Below, piece by piece: positions 37,968 to 47,600 of a DNA stretch of 50,701 nucleotides (positions are counted from its first letter, which is position 1; each line of letters starts with the position of its first letter). The position numbers and the translations under genes are program-made. The DNA comes from Xanthomonas sp. NCPPB 1128 (GTDB taxonomy: Bacteria > Pseudomonadota > Gammaproteobacteria > Xanthomonadales > Xanthomonadaceae): positions 1 to 50,701 of the forward strand of contig NZ_LFME01000035.1 in the NCBI RefSeq assembly GCF_001043115.1, in the 5' to 3' direction. The notes under the pieces were generated by a model that ran no database searches, was not told the DNA's origin, and saw only the letters and a program-made list of their open reading frames with translations.

Positions 37968-38289
37968 GCATGCCGGCGCAACGCCGGCGTCCCACCATCG
38001 TTCGTCGGCGCAGGACTTCGTTCTGCGTCACAGCGTGTGCGCCCTAGCACGGGATTCTGTCTACAAACCGAGACTAATGCGGCAATCCGCACAAGTTCAG
38101 CCGTCGTCGCCATCCATATCAGCCTGAAGCCGATGGCCGCCATGGCACGGCGTGACAAGCTGAGGACGTAACGCAAGCGCAGGTTCAGCGCTGTCGTATC
38201 GGTTGAAAAAAGGGGCGCGTCGCACTGCAGCGGACGCGGGTTGCCGCGCGGTCGCGCGTTGGGAGTTCCATTGCCAACACAGGTAGAGA
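37968..38289. other. Gene-free stretch with a hairpin
   Basis: A 322-base gap. GCCGGCG (37972-37978) pairs with CGCCGGC (37982-37988) across CAA right after the preceding stop, a weak terminator candidate. The remainder has no repeat of the four families. The part near 38060-38100 is AT-richer than its surroundings and could contain the promoter of the response-regulator gene; no box is convincing. Confidence 0.5.
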
Positions 38290-39000
38290 ATGAACACACG
38301 TATCGTGATTGCCGCCGAACGCAGCATCGTGCTGGAGGGCATGGTGGCCCTGTTGAACAACACGCCGGACATCGACGTGGTCGGCCATGCGGTCGATGGA
38401 CTGGAGTGCGTGCAACTGGTGACCCGACGGCAGCCGGACGTCGTGCTGATGGACGTGATGCTGCCTGGCCTCAACGGCATCGAGGCCACCCGCCGGCTGC
38501 TGCAGCGCAGCCCGCGCAGTAAGGCGATCTGCATCGCCGCGTCCGATGCCGCGGCCAATGTGCGCGCGGCCATCGACGCCGGCGCCAAGGGCTACCTGGC
38601 GCGCAACAGCACCTTCCATGAATTGCTGCGCGCGATCCAGCAGGTCGGCAACGACCAGCTGTACATCAGCCCGCAACTGTCGCAGTCCCTGGTCAGCGAG
38701 TACCGCTGTCCGCCCGGCGACGCCGTCTCCGCCTACACCCTGCTGACCTCGCGTGAACGTGAGATCGTGCAGTTGCTGTCCGAGGGGTTGTCGACCAAGG
38801 AGATCGCCGCGCGCCTGCACATCAGCGTCAAGACCATCGGCACCCATCGCGAGCACATCATGCTCAAGCTGGGCATGCAGAGCATCGCGCAATTGACCCG
38901 CTATGCGATCCGAGAAGGCCTGTCGCCGCTGGAAGGGGGACGAGCCAGTGCGCGCCGTGCCGAGCACGACCGGCAGGGACCGGCCAGCCGTTGCGGGTGA
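38290..39000 (+). CDS. NarL/FixJ-type response regulator with degenerate receiver
   Basis: A 236-residue two-domain regulator. The receiver domain (1-120) keeps the phospho-acceptor D55 (VVLMDVMLPGLNG). The first acidic pocket is AE (residues 9-10) where most have DD, and the conserved Lys near the end is R105 (GYLAR). The C-terminal LuxR-type helix-turn-helix is complete (LTSREREIVQLLSEGLSTKE, IAARLHISVKTIGTHREHIM). It should bind DNA, but phosphorylation may be weak or unneeded. No histidine kinase is nearby. The last 25 residues are Arg/Ala-rich and unlike the family. AGGTAG precedes ATG 38290. Confidence 0.9.
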   Translation: MNTRIVIAAERSIVLEGMVALLNNTPDIDVVGHAVDGLECVQLVTRRQPDVVLMDVMLPGLNGIEATRRLLQRSPRSKAICIAASDAAANVRAAIDAGAKGYLARNSTFHELLRAIQQVGNDQLYISPQLSQSLVSEYRCPPGDAVSAYTLLTSREREIVQLLSEGLSTKEIAARLHISVKTIGTHREHIMLKLGMQSIAQLTRYAIREGLSPLEGGRASARRAEHDRQGPASRCG

Positions 39001-39073
39001 GGCGGCGGGACGCCGCGTGCAGTCGTGTGACCACGCACGACATCGCATCAGCCGTGTTGCGTGGCGGCGTGCT

Positions 39074-39694
39074 TCAGTCCGGACGTCGGGCGCGCATCAG
39101 CGCCGCGACGGCCTGCGCGCCTGCGTCGGCCTGGGCCTGCAGCGCTTCGCGCACCGCGGCCTGGTTCGCCGGCGGATGGTTCTGGCTGAGCTTGAACTTC
39201 AGCTCGATCCGCTCGACCTGGAAGCGGAAACCGACGATGCCGCGCAACTGGCGCCGGTGCGCGTCGTTGTCCGGCTCGTAGCGCCAGTCGCTGCCCAATG
39301 CGCGCTCGTGGCGTTCGCTCAGCCGCGCCACCACATCGGCCAGCATGGCCTCGTCGTCGCTGGGCTGCAGCTGCCCGTGCAGATGCGCGGTGGCGTAGTT
39401 CCAGGTCGGCACCCGCGCCATCGCTTCCTTGTCCGGATACCAGCCCGGCGAGACGTAGGCGTGCGGGCCGTGCACGATCAGCAAGGCCGGCCCGGCATGC
39501 CGCGCCTGCGGGTTGGCCCGCGACCAATGGCCTTCGACCAGGATGCGTTCACCGTCGCGCCGGTACAGCACCGGCAACGGCGTGGCGCAGGGCAGGCCGT
39601 CGGCGACGGTGACCAGGGTGGCGAACGGGTTGTCTGCGATCAGTACGTCGAGCGCGCCCAGGTCGTGTTCGGCGAAGGCGGGCGGAACATGCAT
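39074..39694 (-). CDS. FMN-binding PaiB-type protein
   Basis: A 206-residue protein of the PaiB family (FMN-binding split barrel). Hallmarks are LIADNPFATLVTVADG near residue 18, ILVEGHWSRANPQ (about 51-63), YVSPGWYPDKEAMARVPTWN (about 79-98) and the C-terminal VGFRFQVERIELKFKLSQN. In Bacillus, PaiB was described as a negative regulator of sporulation and protease genes, but the fold suggests an FMN- or haem-binding oxidoreductase, and the cellular role here is unknown. ATG 39694. It is convergent with the response-regulator gene and may share a transcript with the small gene upstream. Confidence 0.9.
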   Translation of the reverse strand: MHVPPAFAEHDLGALDVLIADNPFATLVTVADGLPCATPLPVLYRRDGERILVEGHWSRANPQARHAGPALLIVHGPHAYVSPGWYPDKEAMARVPTWNYATAHLHGQLQPSDDEAMLADVVARLSERHERALGSDWRYEPDNDAHRRQLRGIVGFRFQVERIELKFKLSQNHPPANQAAVREALQAQADAGAQAVAALMRARRPD

Positions 39695-39704
39695 CGCAGC
39701 AGGA

Positions 39705-40019
39705 TCAGGCGCGCGCGCCCAGGGTCTGGGTCATGCGCCCGCGCAGGCCGGCGTCGTCGTCGGCCTGCGGCGGCGACACCTCGCCCAACGCGAAGCCGCG
39801 CGCCCGCGCATCGTCCTCGTCCAGGCCATCGAAGGCGACGAACTCGGCATCGAACAGCGCCGCGCGGGCGGTGTCCTCGCTGTCGTAGCTGAGGGTGTTG
39901 CCGTCGCTGTCCAGCACCTCGGCGGTGCCGGCGGCGCGCACGCGCAGGCGCGCCCACACCAGCAGGCGGCCGAGACTGGCCAGGTACCACTGATCGTGGG
40001 CGGGAGAATCTGAAGTCAT
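39705..40019 (-). CDS. Small acidic protein of unknown function
   Basis: A 104-residue protein I do not recognise. It is acidic, with WYLASLGRLLVWARLRV near the start followed by TAEVLDSDGNTLSYDSEDTA, a strand-turn-strand, and a charged C-terminus. Neither signal nor membrane segment. The ATG at 40019 overlaps the stop of the gene upstream (ATGA), and PaiB starts ten bases after its end, so three genes may be co-transcribed. Confidence 0.72.
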   Translation of the reverse strand: MTSDSPAHDQWYLASLGRLLVWARLRVRAAGTAEVLDSDGNTLSYDSEDTARAALFDAEFVAFDGLDEDDARARGFALGEVSPPQADDDAGLRGRMTQTLGARA

Positions 40020-40321
40020 GGAATCACCAGGGAAAGCAGCCAGAGCAGGGCGGCCATGCCCAGGCCGAAGAAGATGGTCAGCAGCGACAGCCAGGCCGGC
40101 GTCGCCAACCCGGAGAGCCCGCGGTCGCCCAGCGGGCGGTAGCGCCGCGCCAGCAGCCAGCCGAGCGCGACCGGCTTGAGGAAGGCGCCCGGCCCGAACG
40201 CCGCCACCAGCGGCGGATGGCGGTCGCGGATGTGCACCAGGGTCAGCGGCCAGAAGATCAGGAACGCGCTGGCCCCGGCGATCGCCACGCCGACGAAGCA
40301 CAGCGCGAAGAACAGGATCAT
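40016..40321 (-). CDS. Small membrane protein of unknown function
   Basis: A 101-residue protein with two or three hydrophobic helices: MILFFALCFVGVAIAGASAF at the start, and LSLLTIFFGLGMAALLWLLS at the end, joined by a basic loop (LLARRYRPLGDRG). It is translationally overlapping with the next gene (39705-40019), suggesting that they act together. It begins 22 bases after the asnS stop codon and so probably belongs to the asnS transcript. Confidence 0.75.
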   Translation of the reverse strand: MILFFALCFVGVAIAGASAFLIFWPLTLVHIRDRHPPLVAAFGPGAFLKPVALGWLLARRYRPLGDRGLSGLATPAWLSLLTIFFGLGMAALLWLLSLVIP

Positions 40322-40343
40322 GGCGCGCGCTCCCTGACCATGC

Positions 40344-41738
40344 TCAGAACTCGGCGCTGCCTGGCGCGCGCGGGTAGGGGATGGCGTCGCGGATGTTGCT
40401 CAGCCCGCACACGTACACCACCAGCCGCTCGAAGCCCAGGCCGAAGCCGGCGTGCGGCACCGTGCCGTAGCGGCGGAAATCGCGGTACCAGCCGTAGTGC
40501 TGCGGATCCAGGCCGAACTGCTGCATGCGCGCGTCGAGCACGTCCAGGCGCTCCTCGCGCTGACTGCCGCCGATGATCTCGCCAATGCCGGGGGCCAGCA
40601 CGTCCATGGCCGCCACGGTCTTGCCGTCGTCGTTCAGGCGCATGTAGAAGGCCTTGATGTGCTCGGGGTAGTTGGTCACCACCACCGGGCGGCCCACGTG
40701 CTGCTCGGTCAGCCAGCGCTCGTGCTCGGTCTGCAGGTCCAGGCCCCATTCCACCGGGAACTCGAACTTCTGCCCCGACTTCTGCAGCAGGCCGATCGCG
40801 TCGCTGTACTCGATGCGCTCGAACGGCGAGTTGATGAAGGTCTCCAGCTTGCTGATCGCGGTCTTGTCCACGCGCTCGGCGATGAACGCCAGGTCGTCGG
40901 CACGCTCGTCCAGCACCGCACGAAACAGATACTTGAGGAAGTCCTCGGCCACGCGCGCATCCTCGGCCAGGTCGGCGAAGGCGATCTCCGGCTCGATCAT
41001 CCAGAACTCGGCCAGGTGGCGGGTGGTGTGGCTGTTCTCGGCGCGGAAGGTGGGGCCGAAGGTGTAGACCTTGCTCAGCGCCAGGCAGTAGGCCTCGACG
41101 TTGAGCTGGCCGGACACGGTCAGGAAGGTCTCCTTGCCGAAGAAGTCGCGGCCGAAGTCGACCTGGCCCTGCGCGTCGCGCGGCAGGTTGGCCATGTCCA
41201 GGGTGGAGACGCGGAACATCTGTCCGGCGCCTTCGGCGTCGGAGGTGGTGATGATCGGCGTGCTGATCCAGTTGTAGCCGTTCTGGTGGAAGTAGCGGTG
41301 CACCGCCTGCGCCAGGCAGTTGCGGATGCGCGTCACCGCGCCGAACAGGTTGGTGCGCGGGCGCAGGTGCGCGACCTCGCGCAGGAATTCCGGCGACATC
41401 GGCTTGGGCTGGATCGGGTAGGTCAGCGGATCCTCGACCCAGCCCACCACCTCGACCGCGCTGGCCTGGATCTCGTACGACTGGCCCTTGCCCTGCGATT
41501 TCACCAGCACGCCCTTGGCGATCAGCGAGCAACTGCCGGTGAGCCGCTTGACCTCGTCGAAGTTGGGCAGTGCCTCGGTGGCCACCACCTGGATCGGGGC
41601 GAAGCAGGAGCCGTCGCTCACATTGATGAAAGCCAGTCCGGCAGATCCGCGCAGCGTGCGCACCCATCCCCGCACCGTGACTTCGCCGCCTTCCGGGATC
41701 TTCCCCGCCAGCGCATGTGCAACGCTCACCACCGTCAT
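40344..41738 (-). CDS. asnS: Asparagine--tRNA ligase
   Basis: A 464-residue class IIb aminoacyl-tRNA synthetase (E. coli has 466) that charges tRNA(Asn) with asparagine. The N-terminal OB-fold anticodon domain starts [20 protein letters not shown]. Motif 2 is [20 protein letters not shown] (about residues 220-240), and motif 3 is [20 protein letters not shown] near the C-terminus. ATG 41738 fits the family start; the upstream part of the frame is not protein-like. It is divergent from the IscA-type gene with 136 bases between. Confidence 0.97.
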   Translation of the reverse strand: MTVVSVAHALAGKIPEGGEVTVRGWVRTLRGSAGLAFINVSDGSCFAPIQVVATEALPNFDEVKRLTGSCSLIAKGVLVKSQGKGQSYEIQASAVEVVGWVEDPLTYPIQPKPMSPEFLREVAHLRPRTNLFGAVTRIRNCLAQAVHRYFHQNGYNWISTPIITTSDAEGAGQMFRVSTLDMANLPRDAQGQVDFGRDFFGKETFLTVSGQLNVEAYCLALSKVYTFGPTFRAENSHTTRHLAEFWMIEPEIAFADLAEDARVAEDFLKYLFRAVLDERADDLAFIAERVDKTAISKLETFINSPFERIEYSDAIGLLQKSGQKFEFPVEWGLDLQTEHERWLTEQHVGRPVVVTNYPEHIKAFYMRLNDDGKTVAAMDVLAPGIGEIIGGSQREERLDVLDARMQQFGLDPQHYGWYRDFRRYGTVPHAGFGLGFERLVVYVCGLSNIRDAIPYPRAPGSAEF

Positions 41739-41838
41739 GACTTGAATCCTCGCCGCAGCGACTCGATATGGAAGGGGCAAGTGTACTGGCTGGAGCGCAG
41801 CGCTTGCGAGGCATGCGGCGATCGGTCGCCGTCCTTCC

Positions 41839-41844
41839 TATAAT
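41839..41844 (+). promoter_or_regulatory. -10 element of the IscA-type gene
   Basis: A consensus TATAAT, 30 bases before the start codon. No good -35 box is seen at the usual distance; GCGGCG/GCGATC near 41815-41822 are the nearest candidates. Confidence 0.55.
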
Positions 41845-41874
41845 GTCCGCTCGCAGTCGCCGGAGTCGTTCGTC

Positions 41875-42222
41875 ATGACCATCCGTCTCACCCCCGTCGC
41901 CCACGCCCGCGTGCAGCGCTTCGTCGCGCAGACTCCCGGCGCGCTGGGCTTGCGTTTCGGCGTCGAGCGCACCGGCTGTTCGGGTTGGGGCCACGTCACC
42001 GACCTGGCGCGCGAGGCGCGTCCGGACGACGCGGTGTTCGAGCAGGACGGCGTGCGCATCTATGTCGATGCGACCAGCCTGCCGCTGGTGGACGGCACCG
42101 AGATCGACTTCGCCAAGCAGGGCCTGGGCGAGACCTTCGTGTTCCGCAACCCGAATGCCACCGCCGAGTGCGGCTGCGGCGAGAGCTTCACCACCGACGC
42201 CGCGCACGCCGGCGCGCCCTGA
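41875..42222 (+). CDS. IscA/ErpA-type iron-sulfur assembly protein
   Basis: A 115-residue A-type carrier of the HesB/IscA family, which holds an Fe-S cluster or iron during cluster assembly and passes it to target enzymes. The three conserved Cys are present: C35 (RTGCSGWG), C99 and C101 (ECGCGESF). The core length is normal, with a short Ala-rich tail. It stands alone without isc or suf genes, so it may be an ErpA-like or auxiliary carrier. Which clients it serves cannot be said. Confidence 0.9.
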   Translation: MTIRLTPVAHARVQRFVAQTPGALGLRFGVERTGCSGWGHVTDLAREARPDDAVFEQDGVRIYVDATSLPLVDGTEIDFAKQGLGETFVFRNPNATAECGCGESFTTDAAHAGAP

Positions 42223-42285
42223 GCGTCGCCGCTCCGCCCGGCGGCGCCTTCCTCGAGGGCGCAGGGCAGCGTGGCATCGGTTTCC

Positions 42286-42831
42286 ATGCAGCTGCCTCAG
42301 TTCCTTCATCACCCCAACGCCTATGCGCTGTGCTTCGCGCAGGAAGACGGCGTGTGCGACTGCTGCGGCGAAACCCGTGCATGGCGCTACCGGGGGCCGT
42401 TCTACTGCGCTGGCGATGGCCCGCAGTTCCTGTGTCCCTGGTGCATCGCCGATGGCCGCGCCGCGGCCCGCTTCGAGGGCGAGTTCACCGGCTGGACCGA
42501 GATCGAGGGCGTCTCGTCCGATCCGGGCGACCCACCGCCGGCGATCAATGCAGCGCTGCTGCAGGAGATCTGCACGCGCACCCCGGGCTATTCGGCCTGG
42601 CAGCAGCCGGTGTGGCTGAGCCATTGCGACCGGCCCTGCGCCTTCCTGGGCTATGCCGGGCGTGACGATCTGGACCCGATCCTGGACGAGGTCATGCCCG
42701 ACATCGCCGAGGTCACCCCGCGCGACACGGACTGGCTGCTGGCGCGCCTGTCCCGCGACGGCATGCTGGTCGGCTGTCTGTTCCGTTGCCTGCAGTGCGG
42801 TCAGCATCGGCTGCATGTCGATATGGGGTGA
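42286..42831 (+). CDS. CbrC-like (UPF0167) protein
   Basis: A 181-residue protein of the CbrC family, named after an E. coli gene under CreBC control and implicated in colicin E2 tolerance. The hallmarks are [15 protein letters not shown] at the start and the metal-binding Cys pairs [12 protein letters not shown] and [10 protein letters not shown], followed by near the end [15 protein letters not shown]. Four CxxC/CxC-like pairs suggest zinc. ATG 42286 fits the family start better than the GTG at 42271. It follows the IscA-type gene by 63 bases. Its biochemical function is unknown. Confidence 0.88.
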   Translation: MQLPQFLHHPNAYALCFAQEDGVCDCCGETRAWRYRGPFYCAGDGPQFLCPWCIADGRAAARFEGEFTGWTEIEGVSSDPGDPPPAINAALLQEICTRTPGYSAWQQPVWLSHCDRPCAFLGYAGRDDLDPILDEVMPDIAEVTPRDTDWLLARLSRDGMLVGCLFRCLQCGQHRLHVDMG

Positions 42832-42857
42832 GAAGCCGGGACGCGGGACCCGGCTTC
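42832..42857 (+). terminator. Hairpin after the CbrC-like gene
   Basis: GAAGCCGGG (42832-42840) pairs perfectly with CCCGGCTTC (42849-42857) across 8 bases, starting directly after the stop codon. No T-run follows. Confidence 0.6.
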
Positions 42858-42896
42858 ATCGAGTCAGGACATCACCCGGCCGGCCGCCCCGGCAGC

Positions 42897-43025
42897 TTGT
42901 CTGCGGCGGCCCTTCTGCGCCATAATGTGCGGCTTCCTGCCTTCCCGGCAGGAGTCCTTGCCCCACCGCCGTCACCACCGCGGGGGGCTGTCCGGCCGCA
43001 AGGCCACATCCGAAAGGTAAACACC
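42897..43025 (+). promoter_or_regulatory. Promoter and leader of rpsF-rpsR
   Basis: TTGTCT (42897-42902) and CATAAT (42921-42926), 18 bases apart, look like a housekeeping promoter. The leader of about 90 bases has small hairpins (CTGCC/GGCAG at 42938-42952; GGCC-GCAA-GGCC near 42992-43003) and a CCG-rich segment facing a run of G near 42962-42988. Bacterial rpsF leaders often bind the S6:S18 complex through a CCG-containing bulge; this leader could be of that kind, but I cannot confirm the fold. Confidence 0.5.
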
Positions 43026-43460
43026 ATGAGTCGTCATTACGAAATCGTGTTCCTGGTCCACCCGGACCAGAGCGAGCAGGTCCCGGCCATGATCGAGCGC
43101 TACAAGTCGCTGGTCGAGAACGGCAAGGGCACCATCCACCGTCTGGAAGACTGGGGCCGCCGCCAGCTGGCGTATCCGATCCAGAACCTGGTGAAGGCCC
43201 ACTACGTCATGCTGAACATCGAAGTGGACCAGGCCGTGCTGAGCGAGCTGGTCGAGAGCTTCCGCTTCAACGACGCGGTGCTGCGCCACCTGGTGATCAA
43301 GCGCGACGGCGCCGACACCGAGCAGTCGCTGATCATGAAGAGCAAGGACGAGAAGGCCGACAAGCCCGAGCGCGGTGAGCGCCGTCGTCGCGACGACGAA
43401 GAGGGCGATGCGCCCGCCGCCGCCACCGAAACCGACGGCGACGCCGCCGAAGCCGCCTAA
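43026..43460 (+). CDS. rpsF: 30S ribosomal protein S6
   Basis: A 144-residue S6: [20 protein letters not shown], then the ferredoxin-like core with [14 protein letters not shown] and [15 protein letters not shown]. The C-terminal tail (about residues 100-144) is charged and Ala-rich, longer than in E. coli before modification, with [11 protein letters not shown]; some species extend it by glutamate addition. It pairs with S18 in the small subunit. rpsR follows after 11 bases, without priB between as in E. coli. Confidence 0.97.
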   Translation: MSRHYEIVFLVHPDQSEQVPAMIERYKSLVENGKGTIHRLEDWGRRQLAYPIQNLVKAHYVMLNIEVDQAVLSELVESFRFNDAVLRHLVIKRDGADTEQSLIMKSKDEKADKPERGERRRRDDEEGDAPAAATETDGDAAEAA

Positions 43461-43471
43461 GGAGCACGCTC

Positions 43472-43702
43472 ATGTCCAAGTTCTTCCGTCGTCGCAAGTT
43501 CTGCAAGTTCACCGCCGAGGGCGTCAAGGAGATCGACTACAAGGATCTCAACACCCTGCGCCAGTACCTCACCGAGAACGGCAAGATCGTGCCGAGCCGC
43601 GTGACCGGCACCAAGTCCAAGTACCAGCGCCAGCTGGCCACGGCGGTCAAGCGCGCGCGTTTCCTGGCGCTGATCCCGTACACGGATAACCACGACGTTT
43701 GA
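43472..43702 (+). CDS. rpsR: 30S ribosomal protein S18
   Basis: A 76-residue S18 of normal length: [20 protein letters not shown], then [20 protein letters not shown] and [15 protein letters not shown], all family hallmarks. It binds S6 and the platform of 16S rRNA. It has AAGGAG before its start at 43472. The next gene, rplI, lies 194 bases on, beyond a hairpin and a family A arm, so it may be partly uncoupled. Confidence 0.98.
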   Translation: MSKFFRRRKFCKFTAEGVKEIDYKDLNTLRQYLTENGKIVPSRVTGTKSKYQRQLATAVKRARFLALIPYTDNHDV

Positions 43703-43728
43703 TTCCGGGTTTCCCGGAACGCAACACC

Positions 43729-43750
43729 GCCCGCACCTCCCGGTGCGGGC
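43729..43750 (+). terminator. Hairpin between rpsR and rplI
   Basis: A perfect 9-bp stem GCCCGCACC/GGTGCGGGC with loop TCCC, without a T-run. It may be a processing or attenuation site inside the operon. Confidence 0.55.
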
Positions 43751-43799
43751 ATTCAACCGAAGTCTGGCGATCAAAGAATGCGGTGCCGATCGGGACACA

Positions 43800-43832
43800 T
43801 CCCGATTCCCCATCCCCAATCCCGGCTTCTCC
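43800..43832. repeat. Family A arm between rpsR and rplI
   Basis: CCCGATTCCCCATCCCCAAT followed by CCCGG, a single unpaired arm of family A, in a ribosomal protein operon. Its position 65 bases before rplI adds to the leader of that gene. Confidence 0.8.
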
Positions 43833-43896
43833 TATTCGGACAGCAAGCGTTGCGGGCGCCTTCGGGGCGTGCGCTAACGAATAACGGAGCAAGACC

Positions 43897-44346
43897 ATGC
43901 AACTGATTCTTCTGCAGAAAGTGACCAACCTGGGCGGCCTCGGCGACAAGGTCGACGTCAAGCCGGGCTACGGCCGCAACTACCTGGTGCCGCAGGGCAA
44001 GGCCGTGCCGGCCACCGCCGCCAACATCGCCGAGTTCGAAGCCAAGCGCGCCGAGTACGAAGCCAAGGCCAAGTCGATCCATGACGACGCCGAAGCCCGT
44101 GCCGCCAAGCTGGAAGGCGCCAGCGTGACCGTCAAGGCCAACGCGTCGACCGAAGGCAAGCTGTACGGCTCGGTCGGCCCGCGCGACATCGCCGAGGCCT
44201 TCACCGCCGCCGGCCTGCCGCTGGAGAAGGGCGAAGTGGTGCTGGGCGAGGGCGCGTTCCGCAACATCGGCGAGTACGAGGTGCTGGTGCGCCTGCACGC
44301 CGACGTGGAAACCACGGTCAAGGTCGTGGTCGAAGCCGACGCCTGA
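43897..44346 (+). CDS. rplI: 50S ribosomal protein L9
   Basis: A 149-residue L9, equal in length to the E. coli protein. It begins [20 protein letters not shown] with the N-terminal rRNA-binding domain ([19 protein letters not shown]), followed by the long central helix (about 40-75) and the C-terminal domain ([19 protein letters not shown]). GGAG stands before ATG 43897. A strong terminator follows. Confidence 0.98.
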   Translation: MQLILLQKVTNLGGLGDKVDVKPGYGRNYLVPQGKAVPATAANIAEFEAKRAEYEAKAKSIHDDAEARAAKLEGASVTVKANASTEGKLYGSVGPRDIAEAFTAAGLPLEKGEVVLGEGAFRNIGEYEVLVRLHADVETTVKVVVEADA

Positions 44347-44366
44347 TCCCTGCGTCATCGCTGTAC

Positions 44367-44400
44367 CGACACGGGCACCGCAAGGTGCCCGTGTCGTTTT
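44367..44400 (+). terminator. Rho-independent terminator of rpsF-rpsR-rplI
   Basis: A perfect 13-bp stem CGACACGGGCACC (44367-44379)/GGTGCCCGTGTCG (44384-44396) with a GCAA loop, followed by TTTT. It is 20 bases after the L9 stop codon. Confidence 0.92.
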
Positions 44401-44674
44401 CGCCGACCGGCGCCGCCATCGGCGGGTCGTGCGGCCCTGGCTGGCATGGCGGGCGGGGGCGGTCGCCTGCATGTGCGACCGCCGTCGCATCGCCGCCGCC
44501 CGGCGCAGGCAGCCCCGGCGCCACTCGGGGGCCGCTATACTCAGCGACTCGTGTCCGATGTCGACCCGGTGGTGTAGCCGCATCAATGGGTTGGAAGCAG
44601 GACCTCACCTGGATCTTCATTAGCGGCAGCGCAGCTCGGAATGCCGGCGGCGCCTGCCATGGATTGCCCGCACC
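44401..44674. other. Upstream region of smc
   Basis: A 274-base stretch with no gene. TATACT at 44536-44541 is a possible -10 element, though no -35 box is clear. None of the repeat families is present. Confidence 0.45.
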
Positions 44675-47600
44675 ATGCGCCTGTCGACCATCAAGCTGTC
44701 CGGCTTCAAGTCCTTCGTCGATCCGACCACGCTGCACCTGCCGACCAACATGACCGGCATCGTCGGTCCGAACGGCTGCGGCAAGTCGAACATCATCGAC
44801 GCGGTGCGCTGGGTGATGGGCGAAAGTTCGGCCAGCCGGCTGCGCGGCGATTCGCTGACCGACGTGATCTTCTCCGGCTCCTCGGCGCGCAAGCCGGTGT
44901 CGCAGGCCACGGTGGAACTGATCTTCGACAACTCCGATCACACCATCGCCGGCGAGTACGCCTCGTTCAACGAGATCTCGGTCAAGCGCCAGGTCAGCCG
45001 CGACGGCAGCAGCAGCTACTACCTCAACGGCACCAAGTGCCGGCGCCGCGACATCACCGACCTGTTCCTGGGCACCGGCCTGGGCCCGCGCAGCTACTCG
45101 ATCATCGAGCAGGGCATGATCAGCCAGATCATCGAAGCGCGCCCGGAGGACCTGCGCGTGTACCTGGAGGAGGCCGCCGGCATCTCCAAGTACAAGGAGC
45201 GGCGCAAGGAGACCGAGACCCGCATCCGCCACACCCGCGAGAACCTGGAGCGTCTGGGCGACCTGCGCGAGGAGATCGGCAAGCAGCTCGAGCACCTCAA
45301 GCGGCAGGCGCGCCAGGCCGAGCAGTACCAGGCGCTGCAGGAAGAGCGGCGGATCAAGGACGCGCAGTGGAAGGCGCTGGAGTACCGCGGCCTGGACGGG
45401 CGCCTGCAGGGCCTGCGCGAGGCGCTGGGCCAGGAAGAGACGCGCCTGCAGCAGCTGATCGCCGAGCAGCGCGATGCCGAGGCGCGCATCGAGACCGGCC
45501 GCGTGCGCCGCGAGGAGGCCGCCGAGGCGCTGAGCACCGCGCAGGCCGAGGTCTACAAGGTCGGCAGCACCCTGGCCCGGATCGAACAGCAGATCCAGCA
45601 CCAGCGCGATCTGTCGCAGCGCCTGCACAAGGCGCGCGACGAGGCGCAGCTGGCACTGGCCGAGCTCGGGCAGCATATCGGCACCGACGAGGCCAAGCTG
45701 GCGCTGTTGCGCGAATCGGTCGACGTGGCCGGCCCGCAGCTGGAGCAGTTGCAGGAAGACAACGAATACAAGCAGGAAGCGCTGCGCGAGGCCGAGGCCC
45801 GCCTGGCCGACTGGCAGCAGCGCTGGGAATCGCATCAGCGCAACACTGCCGAAGCCTCGCGCGCCGGCGAAGTGGAGCGGACCCGCGTCGATTACCTGGA
45901 CCGGCAGTCGCTGGAAGCCGAGCGCCGCCGCGAGGCGCTGGTCGCCGAGCGCGCCGGGCTGGACCTGGACGCGCTGGCCGAGGCGTTCGCGCAACTGGAA
46001 CTGCAGCACGAGACCCAGCGCGCCGCGCTGGATGGACTGACCGAGCAGGTCGAGGCGCGCAAGCAGGCGGTGGCGGCGCTGCAGGACCAGCAGCGCAGCG
46101 CGCAGGCCGAACTGGCCGACGTGCGCAAGCAGGCGCAGGCCGCGCGCGGCCGGCTGTCGTCGCTGGAAACCCTGCAGCAGGCCGCGCTCGGCCAGGAGCA
46201 GGGTGCGGCGGTGGCCTGGCTGCAGGCGCGCGGGCTGGACTCGGCGGCGCGCGTCGGCGAGCGGCTCAGCGTGGAGAGCGGCTGGGAGAACGCGGTCGAA
46301 GGTGCGCTCGGGCAGTTGATCGAAGGTGTGCTGGTGGAGGCGCCGGAAACCCTGGTCGACGCCCTTGGCGAACTCGGCGAAGGCCGCATCGCTCTGGTCA
46401 GCGGCGCCGAGGCGGCCGAGACCTTCGCGCCGACCTCGCTCGCGGCCAAGGTGCAGGGCCCGATTGCGATTCGCCGGCTGCTGGCGCGACTGCACGCGGC
46501 CGAGGATTTGAGCGCAGCGCGGGCGCTGCTGCCGCAGTTGGGCGAGGGCGATTCCATCGTCACCCGCGATGGCGCGCGCCTGGGCCAGGGCTGGCTGCGG
46601 GTGTCGCGCTCGGGCGCGGCCAAGCAGGGCGCGCTGCTGCGCGAGCGCGAGATCCAGAGCCTGCGCGGCCAGATCGAGACGCTGCAGGAACGCGAGGCCG
46701 ACCTCGAACACCGCTTGGGCGAGCTGCGCGCGCAGTTGCTGGCCGGCGAACAGCAGCGCGAGGACGCGCAACGCCAGTTGTACCAGGCGCACCGCAGCGC
46801 CTCCGAACTGGCCGGGCAGTTGCAGAGCCAGCAGGGCAAGGTCGACGCCGCGCGCAGCCGCATCGAGCGCATCGAGCTGGAGGTCGCGCAGCTGCTGGAA
46901 ACCCTGGACAGCAGCCGCGAGCAGGCGCGCGAGGCACGCTCCAAGCTGGAGGACGCGGTCACCAGCATGGGCGACCTGGAGTCGGTGCGGCATGCGCTGG
47001 AAAGCGAGCGCCGCCAGCTCACCGAGGCCCGCGACCTGGCCCGCGACGCCGCACGGCGGGTGCGCGAGGCCTCGCACGCATTGGCCCTGACCCTGGAGTC
47101 GCAGCGCACCCAGATCGCCTCGCTGAGCCAGGCGCTGGAGCGCATGGGCAACCAGCGCGGGCAACTGGATGCGCGCCTGGGCGAACTCAGCGCGCAGTTG
47201 AACGAGGGCGACTCGCCGGTGCTGGCCCTGGAGGCCGAGCACCAGGCCGCGCTGAGCGAGCGCGTGCGCACCGACCGCGCGCTCGGCGAGGCGCGCGCGC
47301 TGCTGGACGGCATCGACAACGAACTGCGCGCGCTGGAGCAGACCCGTCAGCAGCGCGACGAACAGGCGCTGGCGCAGCGCGAGCGCATCGCCCAGCGCCG
47401 GCTCGACCAGCAGGCGCTGGTGCTCAGCGCCGAGCAGCTGTCGGCGGCGGTGGTCAAGGCCGGCTTCGTGCTCGAGGACGTGATCAACAGCCTGCCCGAG
47501 CACGCCGATCCGGCGGAGTGGGAGCAGGCGGTACAGCAGATCGATGCGCGCATGCGCCGGCTGGAGCCGGTCAACCTGGCGGCGATCAGCGAGTACGGCG

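Noticed and set aside
42271-42285. A GTG start for the CbrC-like gene
   Set aside because: The five added residues are not found at the start of the family; ATG 42286 fits better.
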